A stretch of DNA of 64,000 nucleotides, from NCBI GenBank assembly GCA_017548125.1, contig JAFYNK010000023.1, positions 1-64,000 on the forward strand, written 5' to 3'. Under the pieces are notes generated by a model. The model worked only from the letters and a program-made list of their open reading frames with translations. It was not told where the DNA came from and made no database searches. Below are positions 56,030 through 64,000 of the stretch, piece by piece. Every line of letters starts with the position of its first letter. Position 1 is the first letter of the stretch. This DNA comes from Bacteroidales bacterium (GTDB lineage Bacteria > Bacteroidota > Bacteroidia > Bacteroidales > F082). Position numbers and translations under genes: made by a program.

Positions 56030-56833
56030 TTATTTGTTTGATGTAAGCGAATCTATTTCAGTTTGGTTTAAGTTTTCTATGATAAATACATGACGTAATG
56101 TGCTGAAGTTTGTCGAAAAACGTATCTTCGCTGTATTGAAATCTTTCGATTTAGTATTTATCATTTCTTCTATAGTGCCTATCATTATGTCGGCTGGATA
56201 AATGTTAGAGAAGCCGCTTGTGACGAGTGTATCGCCTTTTTGAGGATTCAGATGAAGAGGAATATCCTTCACTGTTCCAAAGCGGTAGTCTTTATTTTCC
56301 CAGCATACGTTAGCAAGATGCTGATTGTCTGTAAATCTTGCACTTACGATAGAATAAGGATGTAGCATACTTATTACGGAAGCGTAATTTTCGCTGACGT
56401 TAGCGACTTTTCCAACGATGCCGTTTTCGCATACGACGCCCATATCTTTCTTGATGCCGTCTTTTCTTCCTTTATCTAAAAGTAAAAAGTTATTAACATG
56501 ATAAATGCTGTTGTTAATAACGTTGGCAGGAATAAATCTATAATCAAGATATATGGAATCTTCTAATATCTGTGTATCGTTGGTATGATATAAATTACTC
56601 ATAAGCAACGCATTATGCTCCATCAATAATTGATTTTCTTCTTTTAGTGAAAAGTAATTGGTGAAGTTGGTTTTTGTCTTGAACAATTTACCGGATATTG
56701 CGTTACCTGTGCTTACGAGTTTCCGTTTCTGATATGGAAGATTGTTTAACATCAAGATGATAGACAATACTTCCAATATCAAAAACAGCAGTATGAAGTT
56801 ATATTTTTTTAAGAATCTTAATAGGTTATACAT
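56030..56833 (-). CDS. mreC: Rod shape-determining protein MreC
   Basis: MreC is a periplasmic scaffold linking MreB to peptidoglycan synthases. The 267-residue protein has an N-terminal membrane segment (about 12-29), a coiled-coil-like stretch around LKEENQLLMEHNALLMSN and the beta-rich domain with DKGRKDGIKKDMGVVCENG. It lies between mreB and mreD with gaps of 17 and 3 bases. Confidence 0.93.
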   Translation of the reverse strand: MYNLLRFLKKYNFILLFLILEVLSIILMLNNLPYQKRKLVSTGNAISGKLFKTKTNFTNYFSLKEENQLLMEHNALLMSNLYHTNDTQILEDSIYLDYRFIPANVINNSIYHVNNFLLLDKGRKDGIKKDMGVVCENGIVGKVANVSENYASVISMLHPYSIVSARFTDNQHLANVCWENKDYRFGTVKDIPLHLNPQKGDTLVTSGFSNIYPADIMIGTIEEMINTKSKDFNTAKIRFSTNFSTLRHVFIIENLNQTEIDSLTSNK

Positions 56834-56850
56834 GACCTTGGCAATCCGGA

Positions 56851-57873
56851 TTATTTAATCAGGAATGGGAATTTGTCGAAGTTTTTAAGTGCAATACCTG
56901 TTCCGCGAGCAACAGCTCTCAATGGGTCTTCAGCGACGTGTATTGGGAGTTGTGTTTTTGCGTGCAGACGTTTGTCGAGGCCGCGAAGAAGAGCGCCGCC
57001 GCCAGTGAGATAAATACCTGTTCGGTAAATATCAGCTGACAATTCTGGTGGTGTTTGTTCCAATGCGTTCAAGACAGCAGTTTCAATTTTAGTGATGCTC
57101 TTATCCAGACAATAAGCTATTTCTGAATAGTTTACCTTTATTTCTTTAGGAATACCGGTGAGCAAGTCACGGCCATGTACTGCGCATTCATCAGGTGGAT
57201 TGTCGAGTTGTGTCAAAGCTGAACCGACTTCAATTTTAATCATTTCAGCTGTTCTTTCACCTACGTACATATTATGTTGTTTACGCATGTATTCAACGAT
57301 GTCGTCGATGAAGTCGTCACCAGCTGTTCTGATAGATTTGTTATTAACGATACCGCCGAGAGCTATGACGGCGATTTCACTTGTTCCACCGCCGATGTCA
57401 ACAATCATATTTCCAATAGGTTCAAGAACATCGATGCCGATACCGATAGCTGCTGCCATTGGTTCGTGAATGAGACGAACTTCCTTAGCGCCAGCTTGTT
57501 CTGCTGAATCTTTAACGGCTCTTTCTTCTACTTCGGTGATACCTGAAGGAATACAGATAACCATTTTTAATGCAGGAGGAAATATGCTGTTGTTGAAATT
57601 GATCATTTTAATCATTTCTCTCAACATATATTCCGCAGCTTGGAAGTCGGCAATGACACCGTCGCGCAATGGTCTGATAGTCTTGATATTTTCATGTGTT
57701 TTACCTTGCATCATCATAGCTCTTTTACCGACAGCCATAATTTTTTGGGTGTCTCTTTCTATAGCTACGATGGAAGGCTCGTCAACAACAACCTTATCAT
57801 TATACATAATAATGGTGTTGGCTGTTCCAAGGTCTATTGCTAATTCTTTATTAAAGAATGAAAATATTCCCAT
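56851..57873 (-). CDS. mreB: Rod shape-determining protein MreB
   Basis: MreB is the actin-like filament guiding lateral wall synthesis. The 340-residue protein has the phosphate loops DLGTANTIIM and VDIGGGTSEIAVIALGG, VCIPSGITEVEERA, and the adenosine loop YLTGGGALLRGLD. All family blocks are intact, so a rod or ovoid shape is likely. It follows purH by 16 bases. Confidence 0.97.
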   Translation of the reverse strand: MGIFSFFNKELAIDLGTANTIIMYNDKVVVDEPSIVAIERDTQKIMAVGKRAMMMQGKTHENIKTIRPLRDGVIADFQAAEYMLREMIKMINFNNSIFPPALKMVICIPSGITEVEERAVKDSAEQAGAKEVRLIHEPMAAAIGIGIDVLEPIGNMIVDIGGGTSEIAVIALGGIVNNKSIRTAGDDFIDDIVEYMRKQHNMYVGERTAEMIKIEVGSALTQLDNPPDECAVHGRDLLTGIPKEIKVNYSEIAYCLDKSITKIETAVLNALEQTPPELSADIYRTGIYLTGGGALLRGLDKRLHAKTQLPIHVAEDPLRAVARGTGIALKNFDKFPFLIK

Positions 57874-57889
57874 TTTGAATAGTTTTTAA

Positions 57890-59407
57890 TTAGTGTTTAA
57901 AATGACGGTAGCCTGTAAATACCATTGCCATATCGTGTGCGTTGCAGTAGTCGATAGAGTCTTGGTCTTTTATTGAGCCGCCAGGTTGTATAACAGTGGT
58001 GATGCCGGCATTGTTTGCTATTTCAACGCAGTCGGCAAATGGGAAGAACGCGTCTGATGCCATAACGGCGCCGTTGAGGTCGAATTCGAATGACTTAGCT
58101 TTCTCGATAGCTTGTCTTAATGCATCGACGCGTGAAGTTTGTCCAATACCTGAAGCGTATAATTGTTTGTTCTTAGCTAATACGATAGCGTTTGAACGGC
58201 TGTGTTTAACGATTTTGTTTGCAAAAATCAAATCTTCAATTTCTTGAGCTTCAATGTTTTTGTTAGTAACAGATTTGAAATCTTCAAGTGTTTCTGTGTG
58301 AAGGTCGCGTTCTTGCATCAATATGCCGTTGAGAGCTGTCTTGTATGTCTTTGTTGGGAAATCGTTTGATTTTAGTTTCAAAACGATTCTGTTTTTCTTT
58401 GAGAAGAGAATATCTAAAACTCCTTCGTTGTATTCTGGTGCTACGATAACTTCAAAGAATATTTTGTTGATTTCGTTAGCTGTTTCAATATCGATAGGCT
58501 TGTTACTTACGAATACGCCGCCGAAAGCTGATACAGGGTCGCCTGCCAATGCTGCTTGATATGCTTCAGCTATTGTTGGACGTGATGCTATTCCGCAAGG
58601 GTTGTTGTGTTTTAAGATTGCAAATGTTGGTTCTGTAAATTCGCGGATAAGGTTGAGACCAGCTTCGAGGTCTAATAAATTATTATATGACAAGTCTTTT
58701 CCGTGAAGTTTTTCAAATACTTCATCAAGTTTGCCATAGAACATAGCCTTTTGATGAGGATTTTCGCCATAACGCAATTCGCTATGATCGCTGATGTGAA
58801 TGTTTAAGTCGGCTGTTTCTGAATCTTTTGCAAACCAGTCGTATATCATTCCGTCGTAGTGTGAACTTGTAGCGAATGCATATTTTGCAAAACGTTTACG
58901 ATCTTCGATGCTTGTGCAGCCTTCTTGATTTTTGTAAAGTTCCATAAATTCTGTATAATATTTTGAATCAGGAACGATGACAACTTCATTGAAGTTTTTA
59001 GCGCCAGCGCGAATCAATGAAATACCTCCGATGTCGATTTTTTCAATAATCTTAGCAGGATCATCGGTTGACTTGACTGTTTCTTCAAAAGGATAAAGGT
59101 CAACGATAACGAGGTCGAATGCTGGAATTTCATATTGTTTCATTTCTTCGACGTCTTTTTCGTTTTGTAAACGTCCCAAGATACCGCCAAAAACTTTTGG
59201 GTGTAATGTCTTGACACGACCGCCTAGAATTGAAGGATAACTTGTGAGCGATTCTATCGTTTTGACAGTGTCGTCAAGTTCTTTAATAAAATCATAAGTT
59301 CCGCCAGTAGCGTAAATTTGAACGTTTTGCTCTTTCAATAAAGCAACAATTTTATCTAAGTTAGTCTTGTAAAAGACTGATATTAAACAAGTTTTAATCT
59401 TTTTCAA
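57890..59407 (-). CDS. purH: Bifunctional AICAR formyltransferase/IMP cyclohydrolase
   Basis: PurH performs the last two steps of IMP synthesis. The 505-residue protein has an N-terminal MGS-type cyclohydrolase domain (TCLISVFYKTNLD, YATGGTYDFI, GGRVKTLHPKVFGGIL) and a C-terminal formyltransferase domain (LRYGENPHQKAMFY, LKHNNPCGIAS, DPVSAFGGVF and the ending VIQPGGSIKDQD). It heads the minus-strand cluster with mreBCD and the two TlpA genes. Confidence 0.97.
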   Translation of the reverse strand: MKKIKTCLISVFYKTNLDKIVALLKEQNVQIYATGGTYDFIKELDDTVKTIESLTSYPSILGGRVKTLHPKVFGGILGRLQNEKDVEEMKQYEIPAFDLVIVDLYPFEETVKSTDDPAKIIEKIDIGGISLIRAGAKNFNEVVIVPDSKYYTEFMELYKNQEGCTSIEDRKRFAKYAFATSSHYDGMIYDWFAKDSETADLNIHISDHSELRYGENPHQKAMFYGKLDEVFEKLHGKDLSYNNLLDLEAGLNLIREFTEPTFAILKHNNPCGIASRPTIAEAYQAALAGDPVSAFGGVFVSNKPIDIETANEINKIFFEVIVAPEYNEGVLDILFSKKNRIVLKLKSNDFPTKTYKTALNGILMQERDLHTETLEDFKSVTNKNIEAQEIEDLIFANKIVKHSRSNAIVLAKNKQLYASGIGQTSRVDALRQAIEKAKSFEFDLNGAVMASDAFFPFADCVEIANNAGITTVIQPGGSIKDQDSIDYCNAHDMAMVFTGYRHFKH

Positions 59408-59497
59408 GGGACATTGATTTTTAAGTTAAACATATTGCAATAATAATAAATATATCTTATTTAAGAAAGGTTTTTGGTAACTTTTTTTAAAAGATTT

Positions 59498-59614
59498 ATG
59501 AACAAATTATTGTGGATTACTCGTCTCGTCTGTCGCTGGGCTTACCCTAAATCTTTGAATATGAAACAAATATTTTTTTATGCAAAAATCATAAAAAAAA
59601 CTTGGAAAAAGTAA
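59498..59614 (+). CDS. Possible small basic peptide, 38 residues
   Basis: The frame opens with ATG and encodes MNKLLWITRLVCRWAYPK and then a lysine-rich tail ending KKTWKK. It lies in the 244-bp spacer between purH and recJ and stands out from AT-rich surroundings because its first half is GC-richer and rich in Arg and Trp. No ribosome-binding site or domain is clear. It may be a genuine small protein or chance. Confidence 0.3.
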   Translation: MNKLLWITRLVCRWAYPKSLNMKQIFFYAKIIKKTWKK

Positions 59615-59651
59615 TTTTTTGTTGTAATTTTACAAGTTCAAAAAAAATATT

Positions 59652-61427
59652 GTGAAAACACGTTGGATATTAAATAAAGAAGTTGACAAACAAATTGTTG
59701 GAGATTTATCGAATGTTTTAGGAATCGATGAAAATCTCGCTACTTTATTGGTGCAACGTGGAATTGAGAACTACGACCAAGCCAAAGATTTTTTCAGACC
59801 ATCATTAACTCACCTTCACGACCCATTCTTGATGAAAGATATGGACAAAGCCGTGGCACGTATTAAACAAGCTTACGAAAAAGGTGAGAAAATTTTGATA
59901 TACGGCGATTATGATGTTGACGGAACAACAGCTGTTGCGTTGATTTATATCTTCCTCAAAAATATCATCAATAAGAAAAAGATAGAGTTTTATATTCCTG
60001 ACCGATACGATGAAGGTTACGGTATATCTTATAAAGGTATAGATTATGCAGCCGATAACGGATTTAATCTCGTTATTGTGTTGGACTGCGGAATTAAGGC
60101 CGTCGATAAAATAGAATATGCCAAAAGTCGTAATGTTGATTTTATTATCTGCGACCATCATAGACCAGGTGATGAAATACCAAAGGCAGTGGCTGTCTTG
60201 GACTCTAAACGCTCTGATTGTCAATATCCATATAAAGAATTGTCAGGTTGTGGCGTCGGATTCAAGCTTATAACAGCATTATCTATGGAATTAGGAACTC
60301 CAATGGATAAGGTTTATGAACTGCTTGATTTAGTTGCTGTTAGTATCGCTGCTGATATAGTTCCTATAACAGGTGAAAATAGAGTCCTGGCTTACTACGG
60401 TTTGCAGCTTATTAATAAAAATCCTCGACCAGGACTGGAAGCTGTTTTGAGTCATGCTAATGTTTTCCGTCTTGAAGAAGAAACTCCAAGCGATTCAGAA
60501 CGTCCTCAAAATGTCCTTAACAAAGAAGTGACTATCAGTGACTTGGTCTTTATGATAGGCCCACGTATCAATGCTGCAGGACGTCTTGAAAAAGCTAGCG
60601 ATTCTGTACGACTTCTTATTGCTGATAGAAAAGAACATGCAGAAAAATTAGCTGCTTCTATCAACGACCTGAATGTCAAACGCCGCGAATTTGATAATAA
60701 AATAACAGAAGAAGCTCTAGCTATGATAGCTGAAAATGAGACTATTCTGAATGCTAAAAGTACTGTTATCTTTAACGAAAATTGGCATAAAGGTGTTATC
60801 GGAATCGTAGCATCAAGACTTACAGATACTTACTACCGACCAACAATAGTTTTGACAAGATCAAATAATCTTATTACAGGTTCGGCTCGCTCAATAAAGA
60901 ACTTCGATATTTACGATGCTATTGATAATTGTTCTGATTTATTGGAACACTTCGGTGGCCATAAATACGCTGCTGGTCTTTCTTTAAAACCAGAAAACCT
61001 TGAGGAATTTTCACGTCGTTTTGAAGAATATGTAGCTAATAATATTGATAAAGAAGAACTTATCCCTGAATTAAACGTCGATTTGGAAATAGACTTCTCC
61101 GACATTACTCCTAAATTTGTCAGAGTATTGAAACAGTTTGCTCCATTCGGACCAGGAAACATGGCTCCTGTGTTCTTGTCTAAAAACGTTATAGATAACG
61201 GATTGTCACGCTCTGTCGGAAATAAAAAACATCTGAAATTGACAATTTGTCAACAACAGGATCCTAGTTTGATTTTCGCTGGAATAGCATTCCAAAAAGG
61301 CGATGATTATATGAGAGTTCATTCTAAAGAACCTTTCTCAATCTGTTATTGTATAGAGAAAAACTTCTGGCAAGGAAGAACAAATCTTCAACTTAATGTT
61401 AAAGATATTAAGTTTTATGAAGATTAA
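59652..61427 (+). CDS. recJ: Single-stranded-DNA-specific exonuclease RecJ
   Basis: RecJ is a 5'-3' exonuclease in recombination and repair. The 591-residue protein has the DHH-domain motifs GDYDVDGTTAVAL and VLDCGIKAVDKIE with the DHH in ICDHHRPG, the SGCGVGFKL block, the RINAAGR motif of the DHHA1 region, and GGHKYAAGLSL near residue 435. The start codon is GTG; the frame has no earlier candidate. Confidence 0.95.
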   Translation: MKTRWILNKEVDKQIVGDLSNVLGIDENLATLLVQRGIENYDQAKDFFRPSLTHLHDPFLMKDMDKAVARIKQAYEKGEKILIYGDYDVDGTTAVALIYIFLKNIINKKKIEFYIPDRYDEGYGISYKGIDYAADNGFNLVIVLDCGIKAVDKIEYAKSRNVDFIICDHHRPGDEIPKAVAVLDSKRSDCQYPYKELSGCGVGFKLITALSMELGTPMDKVYELLDLVAVSIAADIVPITGENRVLAYYGLQLINKNPRPGLEAVLSHANVFRLEEETPSDSERPQNVLNKEVTISDLVFMIGPRINAAGRLEKASDSVRLLIADRKEHAEKLAASINDLNVKRREFDNKITEEALAMIAENETILNAKSTVIFNENWHKGVIGIVASRLTDTYYRPTIVLTRSNNLITGSARSIKNFDIYDAIDNCSDLLEHFGGHKYAAGLSLKPENLEEFSRRFEEYVANNIDKEELIPELNVDLEIDFSDITPKFVRVLKQFAPFGPGNMAPVFLSKNVIDNGLSRSVGNKKHLKLTICQQQDPSLIFAGIAFQKGDDYMRVHSKEPFSICYCIEKNFWQGRTNLQLNVKDIKFYED

Positions 61428-61437
61428 CCGTTAAAGT

Positions 61438-62103
61438 TTATAAAGGAAAAAACAATACTCTTGCCATCAGGAATAATCCGAAAAGTATAAGCGCAATACC
61501 TGTAACTTGATTTAATCTCTTTAACATTTTCTCTGTAAAAAATCGTTGCAGTGAAGATGCTCCCAAAGCCTTTAAAATATCGAAAAATAATACTGTGGTG
61601 AAAATTCCAGTGAAGAATATCATCAAGGAGTATTTGTTGCCGTCAAAATTGCTTGATGCAGTGGCAACACAAGTAACCCAAAAAATCCAGACAAAAGGAT
61701 TGAAGATATTGATTAAGAAGCCTTTACTTATATAAAAAATACATGATGGCTCGTCGTCAAACTTTTCTTCCATTTTATTGATGGTGAGATTGTTGTTCTC
61801 GCTCTTTTTTATTATTTTCTTTGGTGACAAGTTGAAAGTGTATATTCCATAGATTATCAATATGATGCTGGCGCTAATGCCTGCATAAATAAGATTTTTC
61901 TTATCAGCAATATTGAATTGAAGATTGGTCATTATTATCAAACAGACAATCATTATATCGTTGAGAATGATGCCTAAATCTAAAAACATTGCCGATTTGA
62001 AGCCTCGGTTTATGCTAGTTTGAATAAGTGTGAAAAATGACGGACCGAAACCCATTACTAAAGCTAGGGAAAGTCCAATTATAATGCCTTCAATAAAAAT
62101 CAT
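61438..62103 (-). CDS. LysE family exporter
   Basis: The 221-residue protein has about six membrane segments and the LysE-type opening GIIIGLSLALVMGFGPSFFTLIQTSINRGFKS. It probably exports an amino acid or similar small molecule; the substrate is unknown. An acidic, lysine-rich cytosolic loop of about 30 residues lies in the middle. Its start overlaps the GH3 gene stop in an ATGA arrangement. Confidence 0.87.
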   Translation of the reverse strand: MIFIEGIIIGLSLALVMGFGPSFFTLIQTSINRGFKSAMFLDLGIILNDIMIVCLIIMTNLQFNIADKKNLIYAGISASIILIIYGIYTFNLSPKKIIKKSENNNLTINKMEEKFDDEPSCIFYISKGFLINIFNPFVWIFWVTCVATASSNFDGNKYSLMIFFTGIFTTVLFFDILKALGASSLQRFFTEKMLKRLNQVTGIALILFGLFLMARVLFFPL

Positions 62104-63647
62104 TTGTTAAAATTTAATGATGAAATAAACTCTTTCCAATCTTCGTATCTCTTGCCTTTTAAAACACGAGGGAATTTTGTTGCTCCGCCAATTTTAGCGT
62201 TCTTTTCCATAAAGTCGTAGAAGACGTGAGTCGGCAAGACGTCGATATATAAATCTTTCAGAGCTTCCTCTCGTTCAACGCGATAGTCATCGTTCAATAT
62301 TTTCAGATTTTCGTCTATTCTTTTCAAGGCTGCTTCTTTGTCAATAGGCTCATCGCAACCTATATACCAATGATGTGCGAAAGTCTTGTCTTGACGAAAT
62401 CCTGCAACAGTAAACTCTTTTATATCGACTTTAAATTCATTGGAAATATTTTCAATGGCTTGATTCATATTATCTTGCGATAAATGTTCACCAACGAGAC
62501 TCAGGAATTGCTTTGTTCTGCCTGTGATTATTATCTCACATTTTTCTTTGTTGACGAATTTTATTACATCGCCGATGAGATAGCGCCACGAACCTGCGTT
62601 TGTTGAAAGCAAAATTGCGTAATCGACGTTTTCTTCAATTTCCTTTATTGTAAGAGTATGGCAGTCTTGTTTTATGTTGCCGTCGTTTGTGAAATTTTTT
62701 TCGTTGAAGGGAACAAATTCGTAATAAATGCCATTATCAACGATTAGTTGCATTATACGTTTGTTCAAATCGACTTGATAAGCGATATAACCTTCTGATG
62801 CTAAATAACTTTCGCTGTAAACTACAGGTTTTCCGAAGAGTTTTTCGAAACTTTTTTCGTAAGGTGCGAAAGCTACTCCGCTATGAACATAAGCCGATAA
62901 TGATGGCCATAAGTCATGGATTGTGTTTAAGTTATATTCTTTTATGATACGTTCGAGAAGTATTTGCACCCAAGATGGAACGCCTACTAGAACGCCGATG
63001 TCCCACGACGGTGCCTTCTTTACCATCTCGTCTAGTTTTGTGTTCCAGTCTGTCGTCTTTGAGATCTTTCTTCCTGGTTTATAAAAATACTCGAACCAGA
63101 ATGGCAGTTTTGCAGCCGATATTCCTGACAAGTCGCCAGAATAATAAGTTCCGTTATATTGAAGGTGAGTGCTGCCGCCAATCATGAGAAAGCCTTTATC
63201 GTAGAAGTCTAAAGGAAAATCGTATTTTGTTGCTGTCAATATTTGTCTTAGACTGGCTTTCTTTATGGAATTCAACATGTTGTTGGTGATAGGAATAAAT
63301 TTGCTTGATGCTTCAGATGTTCCTGAACTTAAAGCAAAATAATTGATTTTTCCTGGCCATGTAACGAAAGTCTCACCGTTCAAGGCGCGGAACCACCAAT
63401 TCTTATACATTGAGTTGTAGTCGAAGATTGGAACATTCTTTCTGTAAGAGTCAAGAATGTTGTCAGATTTGAGTATTTCATCAAAGTGGTAATGTTCTCC
63501 GAAAGCAGTATTGGCAGCTCTTCTGAGCAGTTTCTTTAGTTCTTTAGTCTGTGCCTTTATAGGATCTAATCTTTTCTGTTTCATATCGATAGGGATATTT
63601 CCAACAGAATAGACAGTCTTCATTAATGAGCCAAAAATCTTCGACAT
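62100..63647 (-). CDS. GH3 auxin-responsive promoter family protein
   Basis: Plant GH3 enzymes conjugate amino acids to acyl hormones through acyl-adenylates; the role of bacterial members is unknown. The 515-residue protein has YFALSSGTSEASSKFIPIT (the ATP-binding loop), VYSESYLASEGYIAYQ, and the C-terminal TGRTKQFLSLVGEHLSQDN with FAHHWYIGCD. Translational coupling to the LysE exporter suggests the conjugated product may be exported, which is inference. Confidence 0.92.
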   Translation of the reverse strand: MSKIFGSLMKTVYSVGNIPIDMKQKRLDPIKAQTKELKKLLRRAANTAFGEHYHFDEILKSDNILDSYRKNVPIFDYNSMYKNWWFRALNGETFVTWPGKINYFALSSGTSEASSKFIPITNNMLNSIKKASLRQILTATKYDFPLDFYDKGFLMIGGSTHLQYNGTYYSGDLSGISAAKLPFWFEYFYKPGRKISKTTDWNTKLDEMVKKAPSWDIGVLVGVPSWVQILLERIIKEYNLNTIHDLWPSLSAYVHSGVAFAPYEKSFEKLFGKPVVYSESYLASEGYIAYQVDLNKRIMQLIVDNGIYYEFVPFNEKNFTNDGNIKQDCHTLTIKEIEENVDYAILLSTNAGSWRYLIGDVIKFVNKEKCEIIITGRTKQFLSLVGEHLSQDNMNQAIENISNEFKVDIKEFTVAGFRQDKTFAHHWYIGCDEPIDKEAALKRIDENLKILNDDYRVEREEALKDLYIDVLPTHVFYDFMEKNAKIGGATKFPRVLKGKRYEDWKEFISSLNFNK

Positions 63648-63670
63648 AGTGGTATTTTTTTTTATTACTA

Positions 63671-63678
63671 CAAAAATA
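63671..63678 (-). promoter_or_regulatory. -7 box for the GH3/LysE operon
   Basis: The minus strand reads TATTTTTG, 23 bp upstream of the GH3 start. Confidence 0.5.
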
Positions 63679-63708
63679 GAAAAAAACTTTTGTTTTTAAA
63701 AAAAATGT

Positions 63709-63716
63709 TATTTTTG
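63709..63716 (+). promoter_or_regulatory. -7 box for the last gene
   Basis: TATTTTTG lies 35 bp before the ATG at 63752. Confidence 0.5.
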
Positions 63717-63751
63717 TAGTCATAATATTAACAACTTAAAATTCTAAAATC

Positions 63752-64000
63752 ATGAAAAAATTTTTACTTTTAGTAGTAGCATTTGTATTCTTAGGAATTG
63801 GTGCTCAAGCACAAGAAATGCGTAAAGGTCAAATGGTAGGTAGTGCACGTATTAATTTCGCTCCAACAATTGCTGTTTCAGCTGATTACGGTATGTGGGA
63901 TCATCTTATCAATAACAATGACGCTATTTCACTTGGTGCTCAAGCTGGTTTAAAATTCTATGAAAATGGTATTGGCATATTAGTAGCAGCAAGAGGTAAC
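63752..64000 (+). CDS. Partial secreted, probable outer-membrane beta-barrel protein
   Basis: The first 83 codons are present and the gene runs past the window end. A signal peptide (MKKFLLLVVAFVFLGIGAQA) is followed by alternating strands such as GQMVGSARINFAPTIAVSADYG and ISLGAQAGLKFYENG, the pattern of small Bacteroidetes outer-membrane barrel proteins. Without the rest, no closer identification is possible. Confidence 0.7.
   Translation, partial: MKKFLLLVVAFVFLGIGAQAQEMRKGQMVGSARINFAPTIAVSADYGMWDHLINNNDAISLGAQAGLKFYENGIGILVAARGN

Overview
The window looks like a chromosome segment of a Bacteroidetes bacterium, most likely of the order Bacteroidales and probably anaerobic and gut- or mucosa-associated. 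Four things support this. Many genes start just downstream of the Bacteroidetes -7 promoter element TAnnTTTG. Two secreted proteins carry C-terminal type IX secretion (T9SS) sorting domains. The gene families include GldF/GldG, an S46 dipeptidyl-peptidase, DUF4369/TlpA lipoproteins and a bacterial GH3 protein. DNA is AT-rich. The rubredoxin/flavodiiron pair points to a life without oxygen, and DPP11, an M28 peptidase and a PNGase F-like protein point to peptide and glycoprotein use. No rRNA, tRNA, CRISPR array, IS transposase or prophage was seen.

Region 1 (1-9.9 kb) is a defence locus: hsdM, fic, DUF1016 nuclease, hsdS, fic, hsdR, all on the plus strand and nearly contiguous. It opens beside a truncated copy of a short repeat whose complete copy lies at 41.1 kb. 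Region 2 (9.9-41 kb) is housekeeping: dnaK, panB, an RluA-type pseudouridine synthase, gldF-gldG-DUF4340, mgsA, a DHOD-like/rubredoxin/flavodiiron operon, mnmA, an M15 dipeptidase-like protein, exonuclease III, a CLC transporter with CBS domains, an exosortase-like protein, a ROK kinase, an omega-amidase-like nitrilase, TrkA, a glycosyltransferase, pgk, DPP11, yraN, metG, a third Fic protein and a DUF2148 protein. Many spacers here hold degenerate 7-8 bp tandem repeats.

Region 3 (41-50 kb, minus strand) holds rpiB, lutB and two T9SS cargo proteins. A 404-bp very AT-rich gene-free gap at 47.3-47.7 kb is full of DnaA-box-like 9-mers and is a candidate oriC. A glycosyltransferase/flippase-like pair follows. 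Region 4 (50-64 kb) holds ruvC, a ureohydrolase-like protein with altered metal ligands, rlmH, a lipoprotein nitroreductase, a purH-mreB-mreC-mreD-tlpA-tlpA cluster, recJ, a LysE exporter, a GH3 protein and the start of a secreted outer-membrane-type protein cut by the window end.

The observations most worth following are the Fic/DUF1016-loaded type I restriction locus with signs that the DUF1016 gene was dropped in at the hsdS start; the 196-bp MITE-like element with 17-bp terminal inverted repeats; a spacer octamer repeat that has become part of the nitrilase coding sequence; the oriC-like AT-rich gap; and two probable pseudo-enzymes (Glu-to-Gln in the M15 protein, lost metal ligands in the ureohydrolase-like protein).
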